From NCBI GenBank assembly GCA_964621165.1, contig CAZULC010000004.1, forward strand, positions 1 to 64,000: a stretch of DNA of 64,000 bases, in the 5' to 3' direction. Under the pieces are notes generated by a model. That model saw only the letters and a program-made list of their open reading frames with translations, was not told the DNA's origin and ran no database searches. This stretch comes from UMGS1696 sp964621165 (GTDB lineage: Bacteria > Bacillota > Clostridia > Oscillospirales > CAG-272). The position numbers and the translations under genes were made by a program. Positions 45,391 through 55,119 of this stretch are shown one piece after another. Within the stretch, counting starts at the first letter, position 1. Every line of letters begins with the position of its first letter.

Positions 45391-46053
45391 TTACTCTATT
45401 TTTTCAAGTGATAATTCCACGACAACCCCCACAGGTTCGTGCCGGAACGGCTTGATAAACTCCAAAAATTCCGCATAATAATCGTCCTCATCAGATAAAC
45501 TGCCGCACCACTCGGAAAACATCTCTTCCGGAACCGCCCAAGCGGCGGTGATTTTCCACGAATCATGCACAAACGACGTATAATACAGCGAATTCTCCGA
45601 GCTAATGTATATATCATCCCATTGAACCGCGGCTTTTTTCACTTCTTCGGCTGACATTCCCGCGCAAAGCCCCGGATAAACTTCAACGGAAGAATCATCT
45701 GTCAGTAATTTTATCGGGAATTCACCCCAAATTTCCTCCCGTACGGCTTCCGTGGACGAAACATCATTCACGGAAGGAAATAGTAAATACACCCCATCAT
45801 ATTCAGTCAGCGAGTACACAGGAGAACCGCCGCTCCTGAAATGCGATAACTCCTTTATCCTTCCCGCCGACTCAATCTCAGCGTAAGTCATGCCGAGAAA
45901 ATCACCGACATTTATCACATTGTCACAAACTGCTTCAACAGAACCAGTCCAGTCTGACTCAACTTGATTATTTTCCTGCTCCTGCTGACAGCCGGCGAGC
46001 GCACATCCTGACAGCATGATTAAGGTTAATAATAACGCAAATTTTCTTCTCAT
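45391..46053 (-). CDS. Hypothetical lipoprotein
   Basis: A 220-residue exported protein with a lipoprotein signal (two possible lipobox Cys, LSGC and LAGC, around residues 17-21), followed by an acidic Gln-rich spacer and an alpha/beta domain of unknown family with repeated segments such as FLGMTYAEIESAG and LCAGMSAEEVKKA. These two look like two copies of a short motif (G-M-[TS]-x-E-[EI]), as in BLIP-like or SmpA/OmlA-type repeats (low certainty). GGAGGAAAG precedes the ATG at 46053; an upstream GTG overlaps the RBS. Confidence 0.7.
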   Translation of the reverse strand: MRRKFALLLTLIMLSGCALAGCQQEQENNQVESDWTGSVEAVCDNVINVGDFLGMTYAEIESAGRIKELSHFRSGGSPVYSLTEYDGVYLLFPSVNDVSSTEAVREEIWGEFPIKLLTDDSSVEVYPGLCAGMSAEEVKKAAVQWDDIYISSENSLYYTSFVHDSWKITAAWAVPEEMFSEWCGSLSDEDDYYAEFLEFIKPFRHEPVGVVVELSLEKIE

Positions 46054-46190
46054 TCTTTCCTCCACAGCAACCGTATTGTATCTAACTCAATCTCATGTGT
46101 GCAAAACCCAGAGGAAAATCATGCTGTCAGATTTATTATATCAAATCAAATGATAAAATTAAATTAATAGCCTGTGTGTTATTCGTAAAT

Positions 46191-48089
46191 TTACCTAACG
46201 CCAGCCGCCTTCTTAAGGTTCTCCTTGCTGTACTGTAACATATACAGTCCCCAATACCGCCCGCGTTTTGCCAGCAGCTCATCATGGTTGCCCTGCTCGA
46301 TAATCTCACCGTGGGACATCACGATAATATTGTCCGCGTGCTGTATCGTCGATAATCTATGCGCTACAATAAGCATAGTGCCAATGTTCATCATCCTTGA
46401 GAGCGAATCCTGAATCAAAAGTTCCGTCTCCGTGTCAATGTTAGCCGTGGCCTCGTCCAGTATCATAACCTCGGGACGCTGTACTATGGTTCTCGCGAAG
46501 GACAAAAGCTGCCGCTGACCCGCCGAGAAGTTGTTGCCCCGCTCACGGACTTCATCATCCAGCCCACGGGACAGCTTCGTGATAAACTTGTCCGCGTTGA
46601 CCTCACGGCAGGCTTCCATAATCTCGTCGTCGCTTACGTCCTCACGCCGGAGCAGAATATTGCTTCTGATTGTGCCGGAGAAGAGGAACACATCCTGTAA
46701 CATCTGCCCGAAATGCTTTCGCAGGGACGAAATCTTGATCTTCCGTATGTCCATTCCGTCAATCAGAATCTCGCCCTTCTGTATGTCGTAATTCCGGCAG
46801 ATCAGCGACAGAATCGTAGTCTTGCCCGAACCTGTGGAGCCGACAAAGGCAACAGTATCGCCGGCGTTGACCTTGAACGAAACGTCCTTCAGCACCCACT
46901 CGCCCGGGTTGTACGAGAACCATACGTGACGGAACTCGATATTTCCTTCAATGTGCTCCACCTCAACCGCATCAGGCGCGTCCACTACCTCGGGTACAAT
47001 GTCAAATATCGTGAATATCTTCTCAGCCGAAGCAAGAGCGGACTGCAGCCAGTTGAACTGCTCGGCAAGGCTCTGAATCGGGTTGAAGAACTTTGATATA
47101 TACATGTAGAAAGTGACAAGAGTGCCGCTGGTGATGGTCTGCCCCAAAAACGACGTGTCCTTTATATACCCCCGACCGCAGAGATACAATAGACATAACA
47201 CCGACGAAATATACAGCATGTACACAAGGGGTCTGAAAATACCGAAAACGAAAATCTGCTTCTGCTTTGCCGAACCTAACTTCCGGTTCTTTTCGTCAAA
47301 CTGGGACTTCTTGAACTCCTCTCGGTTGAACACCTGAATAATCTTCATTCCGGAGAGGTGCTCGGACAGGAACGTGTTGATGTCAGTGGTGGCGTCCTTC
47401 ACCTCACGGTAAGCCTTGCGCGAAAATTTACGGAATATTATTGTAAACAAAACGATAAACGGCACGAAGCACAGCACCATCAGCGTCAGCTCGTAGTTTA
47501 AGAGAAGCATAGCCGCAAGAACGCCGATTATCACAAACATGTTCTTCACAAGGTTTACTATAATGTTCGTGAACATCATGGAAATGGCGTCGGTGTCGTT
47601 CGTCACACGTGTTACCAGCTTGCCCACGGGAATTGCGCTCTGCTGTGAATGTGAGAGAGACTCGATGTGTTCGAATAAATCAAGCCGCACGGCGGATACT
47701 ATTTTCTGTCCGATCTTTTGCAGCACAATCGCCTGAATGTATGTGCAGATCAGCGACACCACAAGAATTCCCGCGTACACAGCCACATAAGTGAACAGCA
47801 CGTCCATCTCAAAGTCGGCTTTGATTATCTCCTCAATCCGCCCGACCAGCAGGGGAGAGATGATGTCGTATGAAATCGAAAACAGCATCACAAACAGCAC
47901 AAGCAGGAACGCCGGGATGTGGGGCTTTGCGTAAATCAGGAGCCGCTTTATTATCTCCGAGTCCTTCATGTTCCGCTCAAAGCCGACGGCGTTTTTTTTG
48001 TCCTTCATGGTGACGTAGGCTATTATGAAAACTATGGAAATCACGCTCACAACCGCGCCGACTGCCAAAAGGGGATAAAATTCAGTCAT
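46191..48089 (-). CDS. ABC exporter subunit B (fused permease and ATPase)
   Basis: A 632-residue half-transporter: an extra N-terminal helix, six-helix permease (about 45-345), ATPase with Walker A GSTGSGKTT, signature FSAGQRQL and Walker B VMILDEATANID. The RBS AAAGGAGG fixes the start at 48089. It begins 13 bp after the stop of the other subunit, so the two form a heterodimeric exporter (type IV, like BmrCD/LmrCD), usually for drugs or peptides. Confidence 0.93.
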   Translation of the reverse strand: MTEFYPLLAVGAVVSVISIVFIIAYVTMKDKKNAVGFERNMKDSEIIKRLLIYAKPHIPAFLLVLFVMLFSISYDIISPLLVGRIEEIIKADFEMDVLFTYVAVYAGILVVSLICTYIQAIVLQKIGQKIVSAVRLDLFEHIESLSHSQQSAIPVGKLVTRVTNDTDAISMMFTNIIVNLVKNMFVIIGVLAAMLLLNYELTLMVLCFVPFIVLFTIIFRKFSRKAYREVKDATTDINTFLSEHLSGMKIIQVFNREEFKKSQFDEKNRKLGSAKQKQIFVFGIFRPLVYMLYISSVLCLLYLCGRGYIKDTSFLGQTITSGTLVTFYMYISKFFNPIQSLAEQFNWLQSALASAEKIFTIFDIVPEVVDAPDAVEVEHIEGNIEFRHVWFSYNPGEWVLKDVSFKVNAGDTVAFVGSTGSGKTTILSLICRNYDIQKGEILIDGMDIRKIKISSLRKHFGQMLQDVFLFSGTIRSNILLRREDVSDDEIMEACREVNADKFITKLSRGLDDEVRERGNNFSAGQRQLLSFARTIVQRPEVMILDEATANIDTETELLIQDSLSRMMNIGTMLIVAHRLSTIQHADNIIVMSHGEIIEQGNHDELLAKRGRYWGLYMLQYSKENLKKAAGVR

Positions 48090-48102
48090 AAACAAGCCTC
48101 CT

Positions 48103-49878
48103 TTAAGTGTCCTTCTCTTCGTCTAACTTTTGCAGCTCTACCATTGTATGATAATTTGCGTTTGTGCGGTAAAGCTCGTCATGAGTACCCACAGCCTCGA
48201 TTTTGTCGTCGTTTGTGAACACAACCTTGTCCATTTGCTCGACGGCTGTAACTCTGTGCGCGATGAGAAGGGTGGTCTTTCCCGCACGGGTTTTTCTAAG
48301 GTTGTCGAGAATTGTCTTCTCCGTGCCCGTGTCCACCGCTGAAACCGAGTCGTCGAGAATCAGAATGGGAGCGTTGCGTATGATGGCACGGGCGATTGAA
48401 ATCCTCTGCTTCTGACCGCCGGAAACTGTAACTCCACGCTCGCCGAGAATGGTGTTGTATCCCTCGGAGAATTCGCTAATATTGTCGTGTACGTCGGAAA
48501 TTACAGCCGCTGACTCCACATCCTTGTGACTTATTGAGCTGTCGGAGAAGGTGATGTTGTTCTCGATTGTGTCGGAGAAGAGGAAGTTGTCCTGCGGAAC
48601 ATAAGCCACCGCCTCACGCACATCCTTTATCTTCACGGAGTTCACGTCGTGCCCGTCGATGAATAAAGTCCCGTCGGGTACGTTGTATGTACGGCAGATG
48701 AGGTCTACAAGTGTGGTTTTTCCCGACCCGGTAGAGCCGATGATGCCCACATTCTCGCCTGCCTTGATTTTCAGGTTGATGTTGTCGAGAGCGTCAAAGT
48801 CCGCACCTGGATAACGGAAGGTGAGGTTCCTGTACTCGATGTCCCCCCTGACGTTTTTGAGAGCCTCAGCACCGTCGCGGTCTCTTACTTCAATTTCCGT
48901 GTCGAGAAGGGAGCTGATACGTCCAAGGGACGCCTTGCCTCGAGACTGCATCTCAATCAGCGAGGACACCGCCATGATGGGCCATACGATAGCTGTAAAA
49001 TATCCGATAAACTCAACAAGCTCTCCCGCATTGAACACGTCCTCATGCACAAGATAACCGCCGTAGCCGAGAATCACGCAGATAACCGACTCTACAAATA
49101 GCGTAACAAGGATGTTCAGCAGAGTCGAAGCTTTTGTGTAGTCCACATTTGCGTTTTCGTTCTGCCGGTTCAGCTTTCGGAACGCCATAAGCTCCGCCGT
49201 CTCCCGGACGAAGGCTTTGATTACGGCAATTCCGGAAAAGCTCTCCTGTGAAAAGTCCGATAAGCTGGAGAACGCCTCCTGACGGATTTCCCACTTATGC
49301 CTCATGTGCTTGCCCACCACAGTACCCACGCAGAGCAGCAGCACCATTGGAATCAGGGACAGCATGGTGAGAATAATGCTCATCCGCGCCATCTTTACCA
49401 CGGCAAGGACCCCGAGGAACAGCGCGTCGCAAAACTGCAGAATCCCCGAGCCGAAGCAGTCCTGTACGGTTTGCAGGTCGTTTGTGTACCGCGACATCAA
49501 GTCCCCTACCTTGTTCACCTGATAGAAGGAGACGGAGAGGTCCTTGCATTTGTCGAACATGCGGCTTCTCAGATCGGTCTCAACCCGTATAGCGGTCCCG
49601 AAGAAGCAGATTCGCCACAAAAACCTACCGAGAACCATGACCAGTATGGTAACAATCATGGGAAGGCAGACATCGTCAAGGAGAAAGTCCATGTTGAAGG
49701 GCAGCAAAGTTCCGTCTGACGCCAGCGCGGCCCCGTCGTTCATGCCGTTTACTACTGATTTGTAGAGTTCGGGAACAAGCAGCTGGAAGTAATCAACGGC
49801 TACAAGCGCGGCAAGTCCCAGAAGCAGAACCCAAGAATACTTCAAGTAATACCTGTTAAGATGTTTACCGAAAAGCAA
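48103..49878 (-). CDS. ABC exporter subunit A (fused permease and ATPase)
   Basis: A 591-residue half-transporter, starting at TTG 49878, which has GGAGG 9 bases upstream; the frame is open to 50001 but the extra sequence looks like leader. Permease about 15-310, ATPase with Walker A GSTGSGKTT, signature VSGGQKQR and Walker B LILDDSVSAVD. Here the residue after Walker B Asp is Asp, not Glu, the degenerate site usual in one subunit of heterodimeric exporters; the partner at 46191-48089 has the normal Glu. This supports a working asymmetric pair. Confidence 0.92.
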   Translation of the reverse strand: MLFGKHLNRYYLKYSWVLLLGLAALVAVDYFQLLVPELYKSVVNGMNDGAALASDGTLLPFNMDFLLDDVCLPMIVTILVMVLGRFLWRICFFGTAIRVETDLRSRMFDKCKDLSVSFYQVNKVGDLMSRYTNDLQTVQDCFGSGILQFCDALFLGVLAVVKMARMSIILTMLSLIPMVLLLCVGTVVGKHMRHKWEIRQEAFSSLSDFSQESFSGIAVIKAFVRETAELMAFRKLNRQNENANVDYTKASTLLNILVTLFVESVICVILGYGGYLVHEDVFNAGELVEFIGYFTAIVWPIMAVSSLIEMQSRGKASLGRISSLLDTEIEVRDRDGAEALKNVRGDIEYRNLTFRYPGADFDALDNINLKIKAGENVGIIGSTGSGKTTLVDLICRTYNVPDGTLFIDGHDVNSVKIKDVREAVAYVPQDNFLFSDTIENNITFSDSSISHKDVESAAVISDVHDNISEFSEGYNTILGERGVTVSGGQKQRISIARAIIRNAPILILDDSVSAVDTGTEKTILDNLRKTRAGKTTLLIAHRVTAVEQMDKVVFTNDDKIEAVGTHDELYRTNANYHTMVELQKLDEEKDT

Positions 49879-50017
49879 TTTGATATTCCTCCGAACTATT
49901 TTTAAAATATGCGTAGCAAACTTAATAATATCATATATCGGTGTAAAAATCAATAGAAAAACAAAAATAGTCAAAAAGAAACACAAATTTAATTTTCTCA
50001 ATCCCTGCCGCCAAACA

Positions 50018-50046
50018 TTGACACGGATAAAATAATATGCTATAAT
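50018..50046 (+). promoter_or_regulatory. Promoter of the dlt-like operon
   Basis: Perfect TTGACA (50018-50023), 17-bp spacer, TATAAT (50041-50046). Confidence 0.85.
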
Positions 50047-50052
50047 GTAAAA

Positions 50053-50110
50053 GTGGGCGAATCCACAGGCAAGCCGGCGCTATTGAAGTCTGAGATGCTC
50101 GATAACCCAC
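50053..50110 (+). ncRNA. Compact structured leader before the dlt-like operon
   Basis: The predicted transcript starts with GTGGG (50053-50057), which pairs with CCCAC (50106-50110); inside, TATTGA (50081-50086) pairs with TCGATA (50099-50104). Conserved-looking unpaired CACAGGCAAGCC lies between. No terminator follows, so any control would act later. Not a class I recognise. Confidence 0.45.
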
Positions 50111-50180
50111 GACCATATTGTTTTAATACAAAGCAAAAAACAGAAAATAACAATTAATCACATAAAGCAACGGAGATAAA

Positions 50181-51719
50181 ATGAGTCTGCAAAAGAACGC
50201 TATAGAATACCTGATGAACACAGCCGTGCTGTACAAAAATAAAACCGCATTCGACGACGGAGCCGTGTCCATGACTTTTGGGGAGATTTACGGGTCGGCT
50301 GTAAAAATCGGCGGGGCTGTATACGATAAAGTCTTGGGTGTGCGCAAAATGGCGGCTGTCCTCATTGACCGAACCGTGCTGTCCCTTGTAGGCTGCTTTG
50401 CCGCGCTTGCCGCCGGACTCTGCTACGTCCCGATTGACGACAAAATGCCGCTGGAGCGGATGGAGGACATTCTCGCCCAAATAAATCCGCCGATAATTTT
50501 ATATTCGTCAAAGTCTTCGAAGCAGACGAAAATCGCCGCACATCTGTCGGAAAAATACGAAACCCTGAGCATGGAGGACGCAATCCTTCACGACGCTGAC
50601 TTTACACTGATAGAGCGCACCCTTGCCACGGTCCTCGACATTGATCCGGCGTACATGATTTTCACTTCCGGCTCCACTGGAAAGCCAAAGGGAATTTTGA
50701 TCTCCCACCGCAGTCTCATCGACTTCACCGAATGGATGAGCGAGGAAAGCGGAATCACCTCAACCGACACCCTCGGAAATCAGGCGCCGTTCTACTTCGA
50801 TTTGTCCGTGAAGGACATCTACCAGACCCTGAAATCCGGCTGTACAACCTACATCCTGCCGAAAAAGCTGTTCATGTTCCCGACTCTTTTAGTGGACTAT
50901 CTGAACTCCCACGGCGTCAACTCCATCGTATGGGCGACCTCTGCCTTTCGTTTGACAGCCGAATCCGGAGTGTTTGATAAAAAATCCCTTCCCGGATTGA
51001 AGCGGGTCATACTCGGCGGGGAAGCACTCCAGTCAAAGCACCTCAACATATGGAAGAAAGCCGCGCCGGAATGTCAGTTCATAAACCTTTACGGTCCAAC
51101 CGAGGTAACAGTTGACTGCACATCCTACAGAATCGAGAAGGACTTTTCCGACGGCGAACCCATACCCATAGGTAAAGCTTGCCGGAACATGGAAGTGATT
51201 CTCCTCGACGACGACTTAAATCCCGTACCTGACGGAGAACCCGGGGAAATATGCGTACGGGGAATAGGTCTTGCAATCGGCTACTACGGGGACTTTGACA
51301 AAACAGGCTCGGCATTCATCCAGAACCCCCTGAACCCCAGCTATCCCGACCGACTGTACCGCACGGGAGACATTGCCAAGCGCGACAGTGACGGAAATCT
51401 GCTGTTTTTGTCCCGCCGCGACAACCAGATAAAGCACATGGGCTACCGCATAGAGCTTGGCGAGGTGGAGACCGCACTGTCCGGAATAAAAGAAGTAGTC
51501 GACGGGGTGTGCTTCTTTGATGAAAAAAACGACGCAATCGTCTGCTGCCTGAAGACTACGCTGAACGAAGCTGAGCTGACGACCCGAATGAAGGAACTGC
51601 TTCCGAAGTACATGCTTCCCAACGTGTGGCGGATCCTCCCGGCGCTTCCTATGAACTCAAACGGCAAGGTTGACCGGGTGGCGCTTAAGAAAAGCTACTT
51701 CGACGAGCAGCATATATAA
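50181..51719 (+). CDS. dltA: DltA-like amino acid adenylating ligase
   Basis: A 512-residue adenylation enzyme, close to D-alanine-(D-alanyl carrier protein) ligase in length. ATP motif FTSGSTGKPKG (161-171), YGPTEVTVDC, the hinge YRTGDIAKRD, RRDNQIKHMGYRIELGEVE and the catalytic Lys in NSNGKVDR. It would charge the carrier protein encoded at 53300 with D-Ala or another acid. CAACGGAG lies 7 bases before the ATG. First gene of a six-gene plus-strand operon; gene symbol by similarity, substrate not proven. Confidence 0.85.
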   Translation: MSLQKNAIEYLMNTAVLYKNKTAFDDGAVSMTFGEIYGSAVKIGGAVYDKVLGVRKMAAVLIDRTVLSLVGCFAALAAGLCYVPIDDKMPLERMEDILAQINPPIILYSSKSSKQTKIAAHLSEKYETLSMEDAILHDADFTLIERTLATVLDIDPAYMIFTSGSTGKPKGILISHRSLIDFTEWMSEESGITSTDTLGNQAPFYFDLSVKDIYQTLKSGCTTYILPKKLFMFPTLLVDYLNSHGVNSIVWATSAFRLTAESGVFDKKSLPGLKRVILGGEALQSKHLNIWKKAAPECQFINLYGPTEVTVDCTSYRIEKDFSDGEPIPIGKACRNMEVILLDDDLNPVPDGEPGEICVRGIGLAIGYYGDFDKTGSAFIQNPLNPSYPDRLYRTGDIAKRDSDGNLLFLSRRDNQIKHMGYRIELGEVETALSGIKEVVDGVCFFDEKNDAIVCCLKTTLNEAELTTRMKELLPKYMLPNVWRILPALPMNSNGKVDRVALKKSYFDEQHI

Positions 51720-51726
51720 TATAATA

Positions 51727-52515
51727 ATGATAAAAAAAATCACATCCTATGAGGCCATCTCCCACTTGGCTCCCATGTATTTTAAACCCGGGTGCGCGTC
51801 AAACTGCTTTATGACAAAGTCGGAGGCTGAAAAGTACATCGGCCGCGGCAGACTCTGGCAGATTGAAGTTGGCGGGTCCGTCCTCATTCTGAAAGAACTG
51901 CCGACCCATTTTCGGCTGTATTACTACCTCACCCCCAATGATATAGTGAACGGACTTGACCTGAGTCTGCTTCCCGATGCGGTTGTTACTGAGACGGCAA
52001 TGCGCGAGCGTGACTCTGCCTTAATCTCGGCCGACGGTATGCTTGAGAGGTGCGGGTTAAAAAGATTGTTCCGCCGCCGCAGAATGACAAGAAAAGCCGT
52101 GGACAGCGGCATCGGATTAAATGATGACGTGAGAACTTCAACAAAAGCTGATTTTCCTGCGGTGCGGGAATTGTTGTATTCCTGCTTCTCACCTCTGACC
52201 GGATGCCTGCCCGATGATGACGACTTGATGACATGCGTAAATCAGGGGGAATTCCTGCTCTGCGAAGACAAAGGCCTTCTCCATTATTCTCCTGCAAGGG
52301 GAGGATTTGAGCTTCGACATCTGTGCGTTCGTGAGGAATGCCGCGGGTCGGGAATCGCAGGGAAGCTTGTCCGTGCGTACCACTCGGTAATTGACGGAGC
52401 GAAGAGCATTGTCTGGGTCAGGGAAGGGTACACTCCGGCTGAATTGGTATATGAAAAAAACGGATACGCAAAGGACGGGTATTTCTCGTCGGTTCTTGCG
52501 TACAATAAACAGTGA
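51727..52515 (+). CDS. GNAT acetyltransferase in the dlt-like operon
   Basis: A 262-residue protein. The C-terminal half (about 135-262) is a GNAT domain: RTSTKADFPAVRELLYSC, LRHLCVREECRGSGIAGKLV (acetyl-CoA loop RGSGIAG) and VYEKNGYAKDGYF. The N-terminal half has the layout of a second, degenerate GNAT fold. It probably acylates an amine or amino acid. No clear RBS: the start at 51727 is 7 bp after dltA, so translation may depend on coupling. It is not part of standard dlt operons. Confidence 0.75.
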   Translation: MIKKITSYEAISHLAPMYFKPGCASNCFMTKSEAEKYIGRGRLWQIEVGGSVLILKELPTHFRLYYYLTPNDIVNGLDLSLLPDAVVTETAMRERDSALISADGMLERCGLKRLFRRRRMTRKAVDSGIGLNDDVRTSTKADFPAVRELLYSCFSPLTGCLPDDDDLMTCVNQGEFLLCEDKGLLHYSPARGGFELRHLCVREECRGSGIAGKLVRAYHSVIDGAKSIVWVREGYTPAELVYEKNGYAKDGYFSSVLAYNKQ

Positions 52516-52534
52516 CGCTGTATTGGAGAAAATA

Positions 52535-53260
52535 ATGAGAGTTGATTTTATTGGCACAAGCCACGGAGTACCGGAGCCAACCCGCCGCTGCAGCTGTACA
52601 ATGCTCGAGGTCAGCGGACGTTACTATTTCATCGACATGGGAACTCAGGCAATCGAGGATCTGCATGTGCGCGGTGTCGCGGTTGAGGACGTGAAGGGAA
52701 TTTTCATCACCCACTGCCACGGCGATCATACAAACGGACTTATATCATTCGTGGATCTCATAAATTGGTACTATAAATCGGCGGATCCGGTGATTCTGCT
52801 TCCGGAGCAGGACGCGATTGACGCTATGTGTGCGTGGATTCGTTCAAACGGAACCGACATTCGTCCGCTAAAGCTGGAGCTGGTGAAGGAAGGCCTGACG
52901 TTTGACGATGGTTTTGTAAAGCTTCACGCCATCCGGACCCAACACTGCCGCACTTCCTACGCTTACTTGATTGAAGTTGAGGGAAAAAAGCTGCTATTCA
53001 CAGGAGACTTGCATAATCCGAAGGTGGATTTCCCCGATGTTTCAAAAATCTGCGGGGATGAAGCCATAGATTTAGCCGTGTGCGAGTCCGCTCATTTTCC
53101 GCCGAAGGATATGGAACAAGCCCTCGCGAAAATCAACGTAAAGCGGGTTCTGCACAACCATATTTCCCCTGTGTGGGAAAAAGAACTTTGTGAAATGTCG
53201 AAGCGCAAGCATTCCTACAGATATGGACGCGCCCACGACGGACTGACAATTGTTCTGTAA
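52535..53260 (+). CDS. Metallo-beta-lactamase fold hydrolase in the dlt-like operon
   Basis: A 241-residue protein with the metal-binding motif THCHGDHTNG (HxHxDH variant, about residues 63-72), later His in RTQHCRTSY, Asp in FTGDLHNPK and His in LHNHISP. It resembles the RNase Z/phosphodiesterase branch of the superfamily. The start at 52535 (MRVDFIGTSHG, preceded by TTGGAGA) is the natural one; an earlier in-frame start would overlap the GNAT gene. Role in the operon unknown; perhaps it hydrolyses a thioester or phosphodiester intermediate. Confidence 0.83.
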   Translation: MRVDFIGTSHGVPEPTRRCSCTMLEVSGRYYFIDMGTQAIEDLHVRGVAVEDVKGIFITHCHGDHTNGLISFVDLINWYYKSADPVILLPEQDAIDAMCAWIRSNGTDIRPLKLELVKEGLTFDDGFVKLHAIRTQHCRTSYAYLIEVEGKKLLFTGDLHNPKVDFPDVSKICGDEAIDLAVCESAHFPPKDMEQALAKINVKRVLHNHISPVWEKELCEMSKRKHSYRYGRAHDGLTIVL

Positions 53261-53299
53261 AATAAAAATTTCTATATTCAGATTGAAAGAGGTAACAAA

Positions 53300-53536
53300 A
53301 TGAACGACGAAAAAATGAAGAAACTTATAGCAATCCTGTCAGACATATGTCCTGACGTGGATTTTGAATCCGAAGAATCACTCGTCGATGACGGACTTAT
53401 AGAATCCCTCGACCTTGTGGCGATTGTCACCGACATAATGGAAGAGTTTGATGTGGAAATCAACGTGGACGACCTTTTGCCGGAAAACTTCAATTCAGCC
53501 GAAGCCATAATGAAGCTCATCGAGTCAAAACAGTAA
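53300..53536 (+). CDS. dltC: DltC-like acyl carrier protein
   Basis: A 78-residue acidic carrier protein. Ser36 in DDGLIESLDLV is the likely phosphopantetheine site (family motif DSL, here ESL). It would receive the activated acid from the DltA-like ligase and pass it to the membrane acyltransferase. AAGAGGTAAC precedes the ATG. Located directly before the MBOAT gene (9 bp), as in dlt operons. Confidence 0.88.
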   Translation: MNDEKMKKLIAILSDICPDVDFESEESLVDDGLIESLDLVAIVTDIMEEFDVEINVDDLLPENFNSAEAIMKLIESKQ

Positions 53537-53545
53537 TAAAGCCAG

Positions 53546-55111
53546 ATGTATTTCATATCGGTTACATTTATCATATTTTTGGCTGCCGCCGTCGTTCTCT
53601 ACTACGTCATACCCCAGCGGTACCGTTGGATTTGCCTGTTTGCCGCCAGTGGAGTGTTCTACATGTGGGGCGGAGGATACAAGACCGTCGGATACTTGAT
53701 TTTTACGTCGGCTGTTACATACACGGCAGGCAGAATACTCGAGCGGCTCAACAATGAAAAGTCAGCTCTCCCGAAAGGGGACAAGGAGTCCGGAGCCATC
53801 ATCACGAAAAAGAAGAAAGCCGTCACGGCAGTACTCTGCGTAATCTGCTTCGGAATGCTCTACATGCTGAAATACCTCGGCTTCTCAGCTGCGGTTTTCT
53901 CCTCCGTCACGGGAATCAGTCTGACAGTCCCAAGCTTCCTCATGCCCCTTGGGGTATCATTCTATATTTTCCAGTCCGTGGGCTACGTCATTGACTGCTA
54001 CCGGGGAAAATATCCCGCTGAGAAAAACTTCGCGAAATACACCCTGTTTGTGTCATTCTTCCCCCAGATTGTGCAGGGACCCATATCCCGCTTCGACTCA
54101 CTGGCCTGCCAGCTCTACAAGGGTCACGACTTCAACCCCGACAATATACGGGACGGAATACAGCGCATGCTTTGGGGATTTTTCAAGAAGATGGTCATAG
54201 CCGACCGTGCCGCCGTTGTGGTAAGCACATTTTTCGAGGATTACAACTCCTACAGCGGTTCAGTCACGGCCTTTGCCATACTCATGTACTGCATAAATCT
54301 CTACTGCGACTTCTCCGGCGGCATCGACATAACAATAGGTGCGGCGCGTCTTTTCGGCATTGAAATGGAAGACAACTTCAAGCGTCCGATTTTTGCCGAA
54401 TCCCTCGCGGAATATTGGAGAAGATGGCACATAACCCTCGGTGGCTGGATGCGGGACTATGTTTTCTATCCCCTGTCCCTGTCAAAGGCGTTTGGAAAGC
54501 TGGGCAAGTGGTCACGGAAGAAAATCGGGGGAAAGCTCGGCAAAATGCTGCCAACAACCCTCGCCACCTTCACGGTCTACCTGATTATTGGAATCTGGCA
54601 CGGAGCTAACTTTCGCTATATCGCATACGGCTTCTGGAACGGCGCGATTATCACCTCAAGCACGCTTCTGGCGGGAACTTATTCTGCGGTAAAGAAAAAA
54701 CTGCACATAAATTCCGACTCCTGCGGCTGGAAGATTTTCTCAATGGTCCGCACGTCCCTCATCGTGTTCATAGGCAGGTACATCACCCGCTCACCCCGGC
54801 TTCTCGTCGGAATAGGACTGATTTTCCACACCCTGAACCCCCTTGCCTTCCACGGCTCAGATCTTGTGAACGGAAGCCTGCTTGGCATGGGACTGACGGC
54901 GGTTGACTTCGGCGTCATCGCGGTGGGAGTCATAATAATGCTTGCTTACGAATATTATGAAGAAAAGCACGGCAGCACTCTCGCAGCTCTGAACCAAAAA
55001 CACGGAGCAGTGCAGTACGCCGTAATGCTCGCTTCGATTCTCGTGATTCTCTTCTTCGGAATCATGCGCGGCTCCTACATTTCCTCGGAATTTATTTATA
55101 AACAGTATTAA
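53546..55111 (+). CDS. dltB: DltB/AlgI-like MBOAT acyltransferase
   Basis: A 521-residue membrane-bound O-acyltransferase with about 11 helices. The catalytic His lies in GIWHGANFRY (about residue 351); LYCDFSGGIDITIGAARLFG and FAESLAEYWRRWHITLGGWM are the other MBOAT signatures. It moves an acyl group from a carrier protein across the membrane onto a wall polymer. The sequence is longer than typical DltB (about 400) and nearer AlgI/PatA size, so the donor might be acetyl or D-alanyl. The DltC-like gene directly before it supports a carrier-borne donor. Confidence 0.88.
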   Translation: MYFISVTFIIFLAAAVVLYYVIPQRYRWICLFAASGVFYMWGGGYKTVGYLIFTSAVTYTAGRILERLNNEKSALPKGDKESGAIITKKKKAVTAVLCVICFGMLYMLKYLGFSAAVFSSVTGISLTVPSFLMPLGVSFYIFQSVGYVIDCYRGKYPAEKNFAKYTLFVSFFPQIVQGPISRFDSLACQLYKGHDFNPDNIRDGIQRMLWGFFKKMVIADRAAVVVSTFFEDYNSYSGSVTAFAILMYCINLYCDFSGGIDITIGAARLFGIEMEDNFKRPIFAESLAEYWRRWHITLGGWMRDYVFYPLSLSKAFGKLGKWSRKKIGGKLGKMLPTTLATFTVYLIIGIWHGANFRYIAYGFWNGAIITSSTLLAGTYSAVKKKLHINSDSCGWKIFSMVRTSLIVFIGRYITRSPRLLVGIGLIFHTLNPLAFHGSDLVNGSLLGMGLTAVDFGVIAVGVIIMLAYEYYEEKHGSTLAALNQKHGAVQYAVMLASILVILFFGIMRGSYISSEFIYKQY

Positions 55112-55119
55112 GGTACAAA

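Noticed and set aside
50053..50110. c-di-GMP-I (GEMM) riboswitch before the dlt-like operon
   Set aside because: CACAGGCAAGCC resembles one conserved GEMM segment, but the second conserved segment (ACGCAAAGCC type) and the tetraloop-receptor stems are absent and the fold is too short.
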